From a virus, in IMG/VR virus record IMGVR_UViG_3300022074_004529, positions 1 through 60,485 of that record: a stretch of 60,485 nt of DNA, one strand, 5' to 3'. The notes under the pieces were generated by a model. The model saw only the letters and a program-made list of their open reading frames with translations, did no database searches and was not told the origin of the DNA. The translations under genes were made by a program, and so were the position numbers. This document shows, one piece after another, positions 49,713 to 57,015 of the stretch. Every line of letters starts with the position of its first letter. Position 1 is the stretch's first letter.

Positions 49713-50179
49713 CGAAGGCTGTACAAATAGATAAGGAAGCCAATAAAAACAACTATAACAAGAATTAGACCACTAATTGCTACTACTTCAATTACCTTTT
49801 GTCTACGTTCCTGTTGATCATAAATTGCTTGCTGACGTTTCTTACGAATGTCAGCTTCTGTCTTGACTAGCTCATCCCATGCACTAGGGCCTCTTGTTGC
49901 TACAATGATCTGCCTCAGCTGATCACGCATATCCTCCGCTTTTTTCTTTGCCATGAAGATCGTCATTGCTTCTTCCTCTACGGAACCAGCGTTAAAGAGC
50001 TTCTTGAATAGTGGTGGTTTTTTATTTAATTCTTCAGCTTTTTTGAGGTCAGAGACAGCACCCATCCAGCGACCCAAGTCGCCTGCCATGCTTTCTATAT
50101 CCCTGCCAACAGCAAAACCTTTTTTAATTGTGTTGAATGCGGCTGTCGCGCCAGCAATCGCTGTGATTGGATCAATCAT
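49709..50179 (-). CDS. Hypothetical protein with C-terminal membrane helix
   Basis: A 156-residue protein: Ala-rich N-terminal helices (ITAIAGATAAFNTIKKGF), a coiled-coil middle (EEEAMTIFMAKKKAEDMRDQ), and a C-terminal membrane anchor (VVAISGLILVIVVFIGFLIYL). The leader has a late-type box and CGGGGGG. It could be a tail-anchored virion or envelope protein; no family is named. Confidence 0.6.
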   Translation of the reverse strand: MIDPITAIAGATAAFNTIKKGFAVGRDIESMAGDLGRWMGAVSDLKKAEELNKKPPLFKKLFNAGSVEEEAMTIFMAKKKAEDMRDQLRQIIVATRGPSAWDELVKTEADIRKKRQQAIYDQQERRQKVIEVVAISGLILVIVVFIGFLIYLYSLR

Positions 50180-50185
50180 AAAAAA

Positions 50186-50223
50186 TCCCCCCGGATAATA
50201 CTATACGTATTTATTCGGGAGGA
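50186..50223 (-). terminator. Hairpin terminator with embedded late-promoter box
   Basis: An imperfect 13-base inverted repeat (50186-50198 with 50211-50223; 11 of 13 match) followed on the minus strand by TTTTTT just before the ATG at 50179. It lies 28 bases after the tctA stop. AATAAATA (50208-50215, minus) falls in the upstream arm, and the downstream arm ends in the G6 ribosome site. The one element may end tctA transcripts and start late transcripts. Confidence 0.5.
50208..50215 (-). promoter_or_regulatory. T4-late-type promoter box
   Basis: AATAAATA on the minus strand, 28 bases before the ATG at 50179, with CGGGGGG between. Same arrangement as the plus-strand leader at 41375-41409. 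Confidence 0.5.
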
Positions 50224-50250
50224 CCTAATTAAATGTTTACATAAAACTAA

Positions 50251-51816
50251 TTATGCATAATCCATTGTGCGACTCTTGTTAAAGAAACCGTACAATAGAA
50301 GTAGTATACCAATTATAATAGCAATTGGTAGCATTGGGTGTTGTATAAACGTAGGATTATTAAGGATATAGTTTTGACTTAGTAAACTAAAGTCTCCACT
50401 CAGTGCCGCTGACACTGACTTTATATCATCATAAAAGAATACGTTAGACAACTGTAGATAACTGGCTTCAATACGTGGGAACAAGATGTAAGCCATCAGC
50501 AGAGCGGGTCTACTAAACTTACCATACTTACAACACATACCAATGGCTCCGAACACCACTAGCATGGTTAAGTCTTCCCATACACTTGAATAGAATCTAC
50601 TTGCAAGAACAGCCCAGATTGTTAATGCCAACATTGGGGGGATCCAATATATTGGGTTGATATAAACAATCTTACAACACCATCTTGCAAATACTAACAT
50701 TAATACACCAGCAAAGAATGTGCCAAACATATAGCCATAAAGTAAACTATTGATAAACTGCGTGTCATCCATAATGTATGGTGAACCAACTTCAAAGCCT
50801 ACGTAAAGCCATAAGGCCATTAAAAGTGCGAACACCTTTCCGCCTGGAATACCAAACATAATAGTAGGCAATAAGCCTCCCATCTTGCCAGCGTTGTTAG
50901 CGCCTTCAGGACCGATAACACCTTTGATGTTTCCGGTTCCAAACTTTACTTTTTCTTTTTTATTTAATGCTACTGTGGCACTATAACTTGTCCAGTCACC
51001 AATACCGCCACCAGTACCAGGAAGAATTCCTACAACAAAACCAATACACCCACCCATAAAGGCTAGGTACTTGTGTTTCCAGACAGCCATAATGCCGTCC
51101 CAAGTTTGTTTATTGTGTTCCTTACGTGAAATCTTAGCAACTTGGTACTTTGTTGTAAGAGCTTCATATAATTCAGGAAGGGCAAACAAACCTGCCGCCA
51201 CAATAACAACTGGTACACCATCTTCAAGGTATGCCCAGCCACCTGTGTTACGGACTTCTCCCATCATGCCATAGCCAATGGATCCAAAGAATAGACCAAC
51301 GCCTATAGCACATAAACTTCTAAATGTATTCTTAGTAGTCACAACTGATATTAGACAGAATGCTACTAGAATAAGTGCGGCCACCTCTGGCACACCTACA
51401 TATTCTGCTATTGTTCCGTACATAGGAATAATAGCCATACCTAAGGCACCAAATAATAAACCGTTAATCGTGCTTACTGTAATCGCAGAACTTAGAGCGT
51501 AACTTGCCTTACCCTGCTTTGCCAGTGGAAATCCATCCACCATTGTACTCGCCGCCCCTGATGCTCCTGGTATACCCAAGAGAACACTTGCAAAACTATC
51601 GCCAATAGTACATGATACCATTGTTGCTATTGAGAACATAACGAATAGATAATTACCACCAGTAAAATCAAAACTTTGTACAATTACAAAGAGCATAATG
51701 ATTGCTTTACCAGGACCTGCACTAGGAATTAACCCAATCAGTCCTCCGTAAAGAATGCCGGCAGTGAGCATTACTGCCCACTGCACGGCTACTGGATATT
51801 GAAGGATAAACTCCAT
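50251..51816 (-). CDS. tctA: Tripartite tricarboxylate transporter, TctA-like permease
   Basis: A 521-residue membrane protein with about 12 helices. TctA signatures: GLIGLIPSAGPGKAI, TIGDSFASVLLGIPGASGAA, FVVGILPGTGGGIGDW, IMFGIPGGKVFALLMALWLY. It takes up tricarboxylates or other carboxylates with a periplasmic binding protein, using an ion gradient. The small TctB subunit gene is not seen next to it. The TctC-like gene is directly upstream with a one-base gap. Substrate unknown. Confidence 0.92.
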   Translation of the reverse strand: MEFILQYPVAVQWAVMLTAGILYGGLIGLIPSAGPGKAIIMLFVIVQSFDFTGGNYLFVMFSIATMVSCTIGDSFASVLLGIPGASGAASTMVDGFPLAKQGKASYALSSAITVSTINGLLFGALGMAIIPMYGTIAEYVGVPEVAALILVAFCLISVVTTKNTFRSLCAIGVGLFFGSIGYGMMGEVRNTGGWAYLEDGVPVVIVAAGLFALPELYEALTTKYQVAKISRKEHNKQTWDGIMAVWKHKYLAFMGGCIGFVVGILPGTGGGIGDWTSYSATVALNKKEKVKFGTGNIKGVIGPEGANNAGKMGGLLPTIMFGIPGGKVFALLMALWLYVGFEVGSPYIMDDTQFINSLLYGYMFGTFFAGVLMLVFARWCCKIVYINPIYWIPPMLALTIWAVLASRFYSSVWEDLTMLVVFGAIGMCCKYGKFSRPALLMAYILFPRIEASYLQLSNVFFYDDIKSVSAALSGDFSLLSQNYILNNPTFIQHPMLPIAIIIGILLLLYGFFNKSRTMDYA

Positions 51817-51817
51817 T

Positions 51818-52918
51818 TTAGTTTAGAAGTTCTTCCTTAACGAAAGCATCTTGGTACTTAAACACGTCGTTTGCAAGTACAACTAATGTTTCAAGATTCT
51901 CTCTGGTGATTAGCGAGAACAAGTAGTCACTGTGTGCAACAACTTCATCGCCAGACAACCAAGGGAAAGCGCCTAGTTTCTTATCTAAACGTGCCATTGC
52001 TTCTGGATCTGCAATCATTTCCGCAACTGCGGCGTTTACATCATCTTTAAGTGGTGAGTTAGGAGCAATCCAAATTGTCTTTTGGAAACCGTCTCTGTAA
52101 CCTTGGAATGTTACATATGCTTCATAAACTGGACCGCTAGGTGCTACACCCCATTCAGCTTCATATACTTCTGGGAAAGACTGTGCGCCTTTTGGTGCGT
52201 TTGGATCACCGTAAACAGAACCTTTACCGTCTACAATACCGTGTGCAAACCATACACGACTTTGTCCTGACTCATACTCTTTAGCATAGCCCATCAAAGA
52301 AGTCTGTGGAGTGTCACGTGTTGCGTCTAACTGTCCTCTACGGAATGCTTGACGCTTTTCACCGCCAGAGTTAAATCCTGGGATAAAACGTAGACGTTCG
52401 TTTGTACATTCTAGGAATGTTTCAACTGAAGCATTTGCTTCTGGACCACAAATCATTAGTCCTACTGAAACGATATCAGCCGCAAAGCCTGTACCGCCTG
52501 TTGCTGGAAACTTAACTACGTCATTTCTCCAGTCAACGTCTGAGTTAATAGAAACCCAAATGTTAGTGTTCATCACAACTACTGGATCGTAGTTACGATA
52601 ATCAAAACCACCTACATCTTCTAGTAGGAAGCCTTCGCCGTTACCGCCGTGGGCAATCATAAGTGTGTTTGGACGATCCATATACGAACCTGCCCAATCT
52701 TTAAGAGACTTTTTGCCTCTCTGTCCTGGTAGGTAACGTGGTACAATGTTATGTCCGTACTTTTCGAGCTTTGCATTAAGCTCTTTCATTACGTTGTCAC
52801 CCCAAAATGCCGTACCGCCTTTACCAGGGCCGTTTGGGAACTGAAGTGTCAAAGTTTCTGCTACTGCTGAAGTAGCCATCATAGTCGCGAGTGCGACTGT
52901 TGCTAAAATCTTTTTCAT
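51818..52918 (-). CDS. tctC: Periplasmic binding protein of the TctC/Bug type
   Basis: A 366-residue protein: signal peptide (ILATVALATMMATSAVA), TLQFPNGPGKGGTAFWGDNV, then two-lobed binding-protein strands with GGTGFAADIVSVG and an Arg-rich RQAFRRGQLDATR. The TctC/Bug family binds carboxylates for TctA/B. It is a little longer than typical (about 320). Preceded by a 150-base leader with hairpins. Confidence 0.8.
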   Translation of the reverse strand: MKKILATVALATMMATSAVAETLTLQFPNGPGKGGTAFWGDNVMKELNAKLEKYGHNIVPRYLPGQRGKKSLKDWAGSYMDRPNTLMIAHGGNGEGFLLEDVGGFDYRNYDPVVVMNTNIWVSINSDVDWRNDVVKFPATGGTGFAADIVSVGLMICGPEANASVETFLECTNERLRFIPGFNSGGEKRQAFRRGQLDATRDTPQTSLMGYAKEYESGQSRVWFAHGIVDGKGSVYGDPNAPKGAQSFPEVYEAEWGVAPSGPVYEAYVTFQGYRDGFQKTIWIAPNSPLKDDVNAAVAEMIADPEAMARLDKKLGAFPWLSGDEVVAHSDYLFSLITRENLETLVVLANDVFKYQDAFVKEELLN

Positions 52919-53068
52919 AGTTTTCCTCTTTTGATTTAGATTGTGTTTGTTCGCAGACGGTTATTCCGTTGCGATTCTATGTGACATGAACTTGTGCCTA
53001 TCGGCGGTTAGTTATTCACGATATTGTTTGGAGAATACGAGAACATTCGTTCTCTGTTTTGTATAGTT
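52919..53068 (-). other. Structured 150-base leader of tctC
   Basis: No gene is seen. A hairpin at 52952-52973 (CGCA-ACGG stem with one bulged base and an AATAA loop on the minus strand) and another at 53039-53054 (GAGAAC-N4-GTTCTC, perfect). A GATAAATA late-type box (53070-53077) overlaps the upstream stop. AGAGGA precedes the tctC ATG. It could be a cis-regulatory RNA; no known riboswitch is recognised. Confidence 0.5.
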
Positions 53069-53725
53069 TTATTTATCTTTTCTTAGGACAAAATATACAC
53101 GGTTTGCGTCATTACGCATATTTACAACAGAACACCCAACCTCTTGGGCACTATTGAAAATAAATTCAGGAGTCCATTCAAAAAACTCAATCCATTTTGC
53201 TTCAACAGGATCATGTTGAATACCTGGATTAACTCTAAAGAACAATAGTCCTCCTGGTTCAGTGACGTCTACACATTTCTGTAGCTCACTAAAAACTTTC
53301 TCAATATTACCAAAATTAATACTACCAAAACAAATAAGAACATCATGCGTACCTTGTGGTACATATTCCATAATACCTATTTGTTCATCTGCTTTTGAAT
53401 TGTATAAATCAATACCATACAGATTATTAATTTTGCCTTTAAATTCATTATAACCGCATCCTACATCAAGGACGCTACGTGGAAGCATATTATTAATCTC
53501 ATCAACTATTGCTAGTCCACTATATTTGTATTTCTTATTCTTAGGATGCCACACTTTAGTAAAGTATTTTTCATTAACTGCATTATCAATCTCATCTACA
53601 GTTGGTTTAGTTACGCTTACATCAAAGCGTACATTAATCATCTCTAATAGTGCCTGCTCATTGCTCATAAGTCCAGGGCAGTCACGTTTAATCCTCTGCA
53701 ACTCGTTATAAATTTTAATGTTCAT
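53069..53725 (-). CDS. SAM-dependent methyltransferase
   Basis: A 218-residue protein starting MNIKIYNELQRIK. SVLDVGCGYNEFKGKI for SAM binding, YGIDLYNSKA, VLICFGSINFG and VTEPGGLLFFRVNPG. The N-terminal 80 residues form a helical cap. It belongs to the same family as 1222-1935 and 55764-56432. Start at 53725, eight bases after the RpiB stop. Substrate unknown. Confidence 0.75.
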   Translation of the reverse strand: MNIKIYNELQRIKRDCPGLMSNEQALLEMINVRFDVSVTKPTVDEIDNAVNEKYFTKVWHPKNKKYKYSGLAIVDEINNMLPRSVLDVGCGYNEFKGKINNLYGIDLYNSKADEQIGIMEYVPQGTHDVLICFGSINFGNIEKVFSELQKCVDVTEPGGLLFFRVNPGIQHDPVEAKWIEFFEWTPEFIFNSAQEVGCSVVNMRNDANRVYFVLRKDK

Positions 53726-53732
53726 TAGTTTC

Positions 53733-54164
53733 CTAAAATTTTGCGAGGCGGTTATTGTGTCTCCCACCTTCATATTGTGTGTTAAAGAAATCAACAACAA
53801 TACGTTCTATTTCATTGTCTGTTGTTGTTCTAGCGCCTATACAGAGTATATTAGCATCATTATGTTGTCTTGTCAATACCGAATGTGAACTATCCGTACA
53901 TACTGCGGCCCTTACACCTTCATGCCGATTAGCAACCATACTCATGCCAATGCCTGTTCCGCAAATTAATACTCCGAAGTGAGCTCTACCCATTGCTACA
54001 TCACGTGCTACTTCATGTGCAATGTCTGGGTAATCTACTGAATATGTATCATCAACACCATAATCTGTAACTACATATCCAAACTGTTCTTCTAGGATCC
54101 TCCGTAGCATACGCTTTACTTCAGGTCCTGCGTGGTCGTTGCCTATCGCAACTATTCTAGTCAT
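53733..54164 (-). CDS. rpiB: Ribose-5-phosphate isomerase B / LacAB-type sugar isomerase
   Basis: A 143-residue protein with AIGNDHAG at the N terminus, the catalytic Cys68 in LICGTGIGMSMVANR, and RHEGVRAAVC and HNDANILCIGART. RpiB interconverts ribulose- and ribose-5-phosphate; related enzymes act on allose- or galactose-phosphate. It might raise PRPP supply for nucleotides or supply a sugar to the neighbouring pathway. Confidence 0.9.
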   Translation of the reverse strand: MTRIVAIGNDHAGPEVKRMLRRILEEQFGYVVTDYGVDDTYSVDYPDIAHEVARDVAMGRAHFGVLICGTGIGMSMVANRHEGVRAAVCTDSSHSVLTRQHNDANILCIGARTTTDNEIERIVVDFFNTQYEGGRHNNRLAKF

Positions 54165-54261
54165 AGATGAATGGATCCTCCGCTTTCATCTTTTTAATCT
54201 TCTCTTTTATTTTACGTTTGTATCGCCAATTGGCAATAAGTGTTTTAATCCATTTAATCAT
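54157..54261 (-). CDS. 34-residue basic micro-protein
   Basis: Starts MIKWIKTLIANWRYKRKIKE; an amphipathic, strongly basic peptide that could bind membranes or RNA. The ATG overlaps the carbamoyltransferase stop by eight bases and the stop overlaps the RpiB start, so it is well framed. No family known. Confidence 0.45.
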   Translation of the reverse strand: MIKWIKTLIANWRYKRKIKEKIKKMKAEDPFIYD

Positions 54262-55771
54262 GTGTACAAACCTTTATATTGTAAGTGTTCTGCCATTCCT
54301 CAGCATCTGCAACTGTATCTACCATTGGCTTCCCTTTGATATTTAGCGATGTATTCAATAGCATTGGACAGCCAGTATCTGCATACCATTTAGCCAGTAA
54401 CTTATAGAGTTCTGGATGCTGTTTTTCATTAACAGTCTGTACTCTGCTTGTATTATCTAAATGCACAATAGCAGGAAATAAATCAGGACGTTTGCATGTG
54501 CTTACAAACTGCATATAAGGTCCAGTAGGTCCGTCAAAGTATTCATTGGCAAACTCCTCCATGATAACTGGAGCAAATGGGCGGAATTCCTGTCTACGCT
54601 TCACAGCGTTGACTCTGTCCTTTACATCGCCACCTCTTGGATCTGCTAACAGGCTACGGTTACCTAATGCCCGTGGTCCGAACTCCGCCCTGCCATTGGC
54701 TACGCCTGCTATGCCTGATTCTTTTAGTTCTTTAATTAAATTGTTGACTGGATATTTTCCTTCAATGTTATGTCCTAAGTAAGGTCCAGTCCATTCTATA
54801 AACTTGCCACGTTTTGCAAGTATAGCACCCAAACTATTACCAGCATCACCTGGGTTAGGAACAATCCATACATTGCCATCATAATATTTGTGTGCAATAC
54901 TATTGGCCACACAATTTAATGCACAGCCTCCACCCAGGACAATATTCCTACTGCCGACCAGCGTTAGTGTTTGTTGTATTAAATGTTCAAACACCATTTC
55001 ATATACCGCCTGCGTTCCTGCCGCAATGTCTGCTATATCCTGTACAGTATTAAGTTCAGGACGCCACCAACGACATCCTCTGTGCAAATTATGTTTGAAT
55101 CTAATGTATGGATCGTGTCTGGTTAACTCCTCAAAGAAGTCTTCATAAATTATTTGCTTATATTTTTCTGGATCACCACAAGCCGCCATACCCATAAGGA
55201 TATATTCATCTTCATTAGGCTTCAGTCCTATACGCTGTGTCATAGCACTATACCAGATGCCTAGGCTATGTGGATAACGCTGACTATGCACTCGCTTCAT
55301 CTTTGTGCCTTCAGCTTTCCAGATAGTTAGTGTTTCCCATTCGCCAATTGAATCCACAATAAGTATAGCCGCATCTGTATAAGGACTTGTGTAATATCCT
55401 GCGGCCGCATGTGCATGGTGGTGTTTTACTTTTGTGATACTTGTATGTTGTAACCTATGATCAACACCATCTTCTGCATAATCTGTAAATCCACAATGCA
55501 ATAAGATATTGCTAGGTGCTTGTTTGAATATTGCTGTCTTGTATTGTCCAGCCCACAACTGTCTAGTACGCTTTAGAAGATTATCCTCATACCAGATAAC
55601 CTGTTTAGGTTTACCAAACGCCATTGCTTCTTCAACAATAGTTTCATTTAAATTAGCATCGTTCTTTATGCCACTGCTACGTTCAGCATGAGCCGCATAA
55701 ACAATAGTGTCGTCTTTTACAACTGCTACGCTTGCATCATGTGAGCCAGCACATATACCCCAACTAATCAT
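54254..55771 (-). CDS. Carbamoyltransferase, NodU/TobZ family
   Basis: A 505-residue protein. N-terminal YrdC-like/Kae1-like half: GICAGSHDASVAVV, HHHAHAAAGYY (metal-site His), VDSIGEWET, VLGGGCALNCVANS. C-terminal GRAEFGPRALGNRSLLADPR is the family signature. The family uses carbamoyl phosphate and ATP to O-carbamoylate sugars or antibiotics. Start at 55771 overlaps the upstream stop by eight bases. Its substrate may be a glycan, a modified base or a small metabolite. Confidence 0.9.
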   Translation of the reverse strand: MISWGICAGSHDASVAVVKDDTIVYAAHAERSSGIKNDANLNETIVEEAMAFGKPKQVIWYEDNLLKRTRQLWAGQYKTAIFKQAPSNILLHCGFTDYAEDGVDHRLQHTSITKVKHHHAHAAAGYYTSPYTDAAILIVDSIGEWETLTIWKAEGTKMKRVHSQRYPHSLGIWYSAMTQRIGLKPNEDEYILMGMAACGDPEKYKQIIYEDFFEELTRHDPYIRFKHNLHRGCRWWRPELNTVQDIADIAAGTQAVYEMVFEHLIQQTLTLVGSRNIVLGGGCALNCVANSIAHKYYDGNVWIVPNPGDAGNSLGAILAKRGKFIEWTGPYLGHNIEGKYPVNNLIKELKESGIAGVANGRAEFGPRALGNRSLLADPRGGDVKDRVNAVKRRQEFRPFAPVIMEEFANEYFDGPTGPYMQFVSTCKRPDLFPAIVHLDNTSRVQTVNEKQHPELYKLLAKWYADTGCPMLLNTSLNIKGKPMVDTVADAEEWQNTYNIKVCTHD

Positions 55772-56432
55772 TAATTTTTCTCCATACCATTCCGATAGGT
55801 GGATCATTTACGTAATGGTTTCTTATTATATACAATTTTTTAAGGAATGTCAAGCGTTCATCGCCCTCGTATTTGTTATAAATGTTTATTAACTTATTAA
55901 CATATCTGTCTTTGTCTATTGTAAATTCTGTCTCTACTGTATAACCAAACTGCTTTGCTAACTTGCGTACATATTCCATATCACAATGTCTACTTCTAAT
56001 AGTAAATCCTACTAGATTATTACTCCACCAAGCAAGACAACTTAAATGAAATGCAATAAGTCCTCTATCAACTGTAAACTGTTGAAGTGTAACTAAAGGA
56101 TTGTCCTCCCAGAGTACTGATGGATCCTCAGTCTTTACATTACTTGTTGTCTGTAACCAGGGTAAACGCTTTGTTCCTATAGCACTGTGAATACTTCCAT
56201 AACCCGTAACAACATAAAAACTACCTTCAGTATATATGTCTAACGCATCTTTAAAACTTGTGCCATTTTGTAAGTCAAAGCCTTCTGTGCCTCTACACAT
56301 ATCACCACAACCAGCATCTAAACTTCTATTTGTCTCGGGCAGATAATCCTGTATGTCTTGTTTTACTGTACACCACTGGCTTATGTCCGTTCTCTGTACG
56401 TCGTCCATTACCCTCTTACTATTGAAGTGCAT
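55764..56432 (-). CDS. SAM-dependent methyltransferase-like protein
   Basis: A 222-residue protein with SLDAGCGDMCRGTEGFDLQN, YVVTGYGSIHSAIG and a C-terminal alpha/beta part. Start MHFNSKRVMDD at 56432 is chosen (GAAGAG upstream). A longer frame to 56561 would overlap the zinc-site end of the QueC-like gene by 83 bases. Its 3' end holds a perfect TTGACA-N17-TATAAT for the next gene. Substrate unknown. Confidence 0.65.
   Translation of the reverse strand: MHFNSKRVMDDVQRTDISQWCTVKQDIQDYLPETNRSLDAGCGDMCRGTEGFDLQNGTSFKDALDIYTEGSFYVVTGYGSIHSAIGTKRLPWLQTTSNVKTEDPSVLWEDNPLVTLQQFTVDRGLIAFHLSCLAWWSNNLVGFTIRSRHCDMEYVRKLAKQFGYTVETEFTIDKDRYVNKLINIYNKYEGDERLTFLKKLYIIRNHYVNDPPIGMVWRKIND
55825..55853 (-). 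promoter_or_regulatory. Perfect sigma-70-type promoter inside the methyltransferase gene
   Basis: TTGACA (55853-55848), 17 bases, TATAAT (55830-55825) on the minus strand, about 54 bases before the carbamoyltransferase ATG. It would allow expression of the carbamoyltransferase separately from the genes upstream. Confidence 0.65.
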
Positions 56433-56478
56433 AGTATTATTCTCTTCACATATAGTATCGTACCTGGGCTCTATCGCC

Positions 56479-57015
56479 TTATACAGTTCCAAAGGATTCA
56501 ACTGCCCAATTCCTTTCCATACACCACCAGCATTCGTTACATGGTGGCACTGAGTATTCACAACTTACCGTTAAGTTCCATAAATCTAAAATATTAAGTT
56601 CGTTATATTCTTTATATAAATCCAATTTATTCATATTAAAAAACGGATTATTAAATGGATCTTCTATTGGATAATCTCTATCCTTTTTACGTTCATGATG
56701 AAACTTTAACTCCACAGGAGGATTCATTGTTTTACCACTTATCCAGTGTGTGATTAACTGATACTTCTTTTCTAATTCTGATCTATGGTATCTTCTTTCT
56801 TCCAAACGTTCCTGTTCGCTTGGTGCTATTACTACACAATGTTCCACAATTTTTACAGGTGTATTTTCCTTTAGCCATGCCACAATGTTATGGCTTGCCT
56901 CTACATTATGTTGACGAGTTTCACTTGCTAGTGTTAACAAGATTAAAGGATCTTTTTGTTTATATGCGAGTAATGCACTATCTGCACCACCACTTAGATA
57001 TAATCCTACAGCCAT
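56479..57015 (-). CDS. QueC-like PP-loop ATPase, short form
   Basis: A 178-residue protein with the PP-loop SGGADS (residues 8-13) and C-terminal zinc ligands C152-x6-C159-x2-C162-x2-C165 followed by E-R, as in QueC (7-cyano-7-deazaguanine synthase). The family converts CDG to preQ0 with ATP and ammonia. It is about 45 residues shorter than normal QueC and sits far from folE/queD/queE. It might serve preQ0 synthesis or amidate a different acid. It overlaps the upstream gene by 10 bases. Confidence 0.65.
   Translation of the reverse strand: MAVGLYLSGGADSALLAYKQKDPLILLTLASETRQHNVEASHNIVAWLKENTPVKIVEHCVVIAPSEQERLEERRYHRSELEKKYQLITHWISGKTMNPPVELKFHHERKKDRDYPIEDPFNNPFFNMNKLDLYKEYNELNILDLWNLTVSCEYSVPPCNECWWCMERNWAVESFGTV

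Noticed and set aside
53863-53884. TTGACA inside rpiB with TAATAT 17 bases on
   Set aside because: The -10 matches only 4 of 6 and the site is in well-conserved coding sequence.
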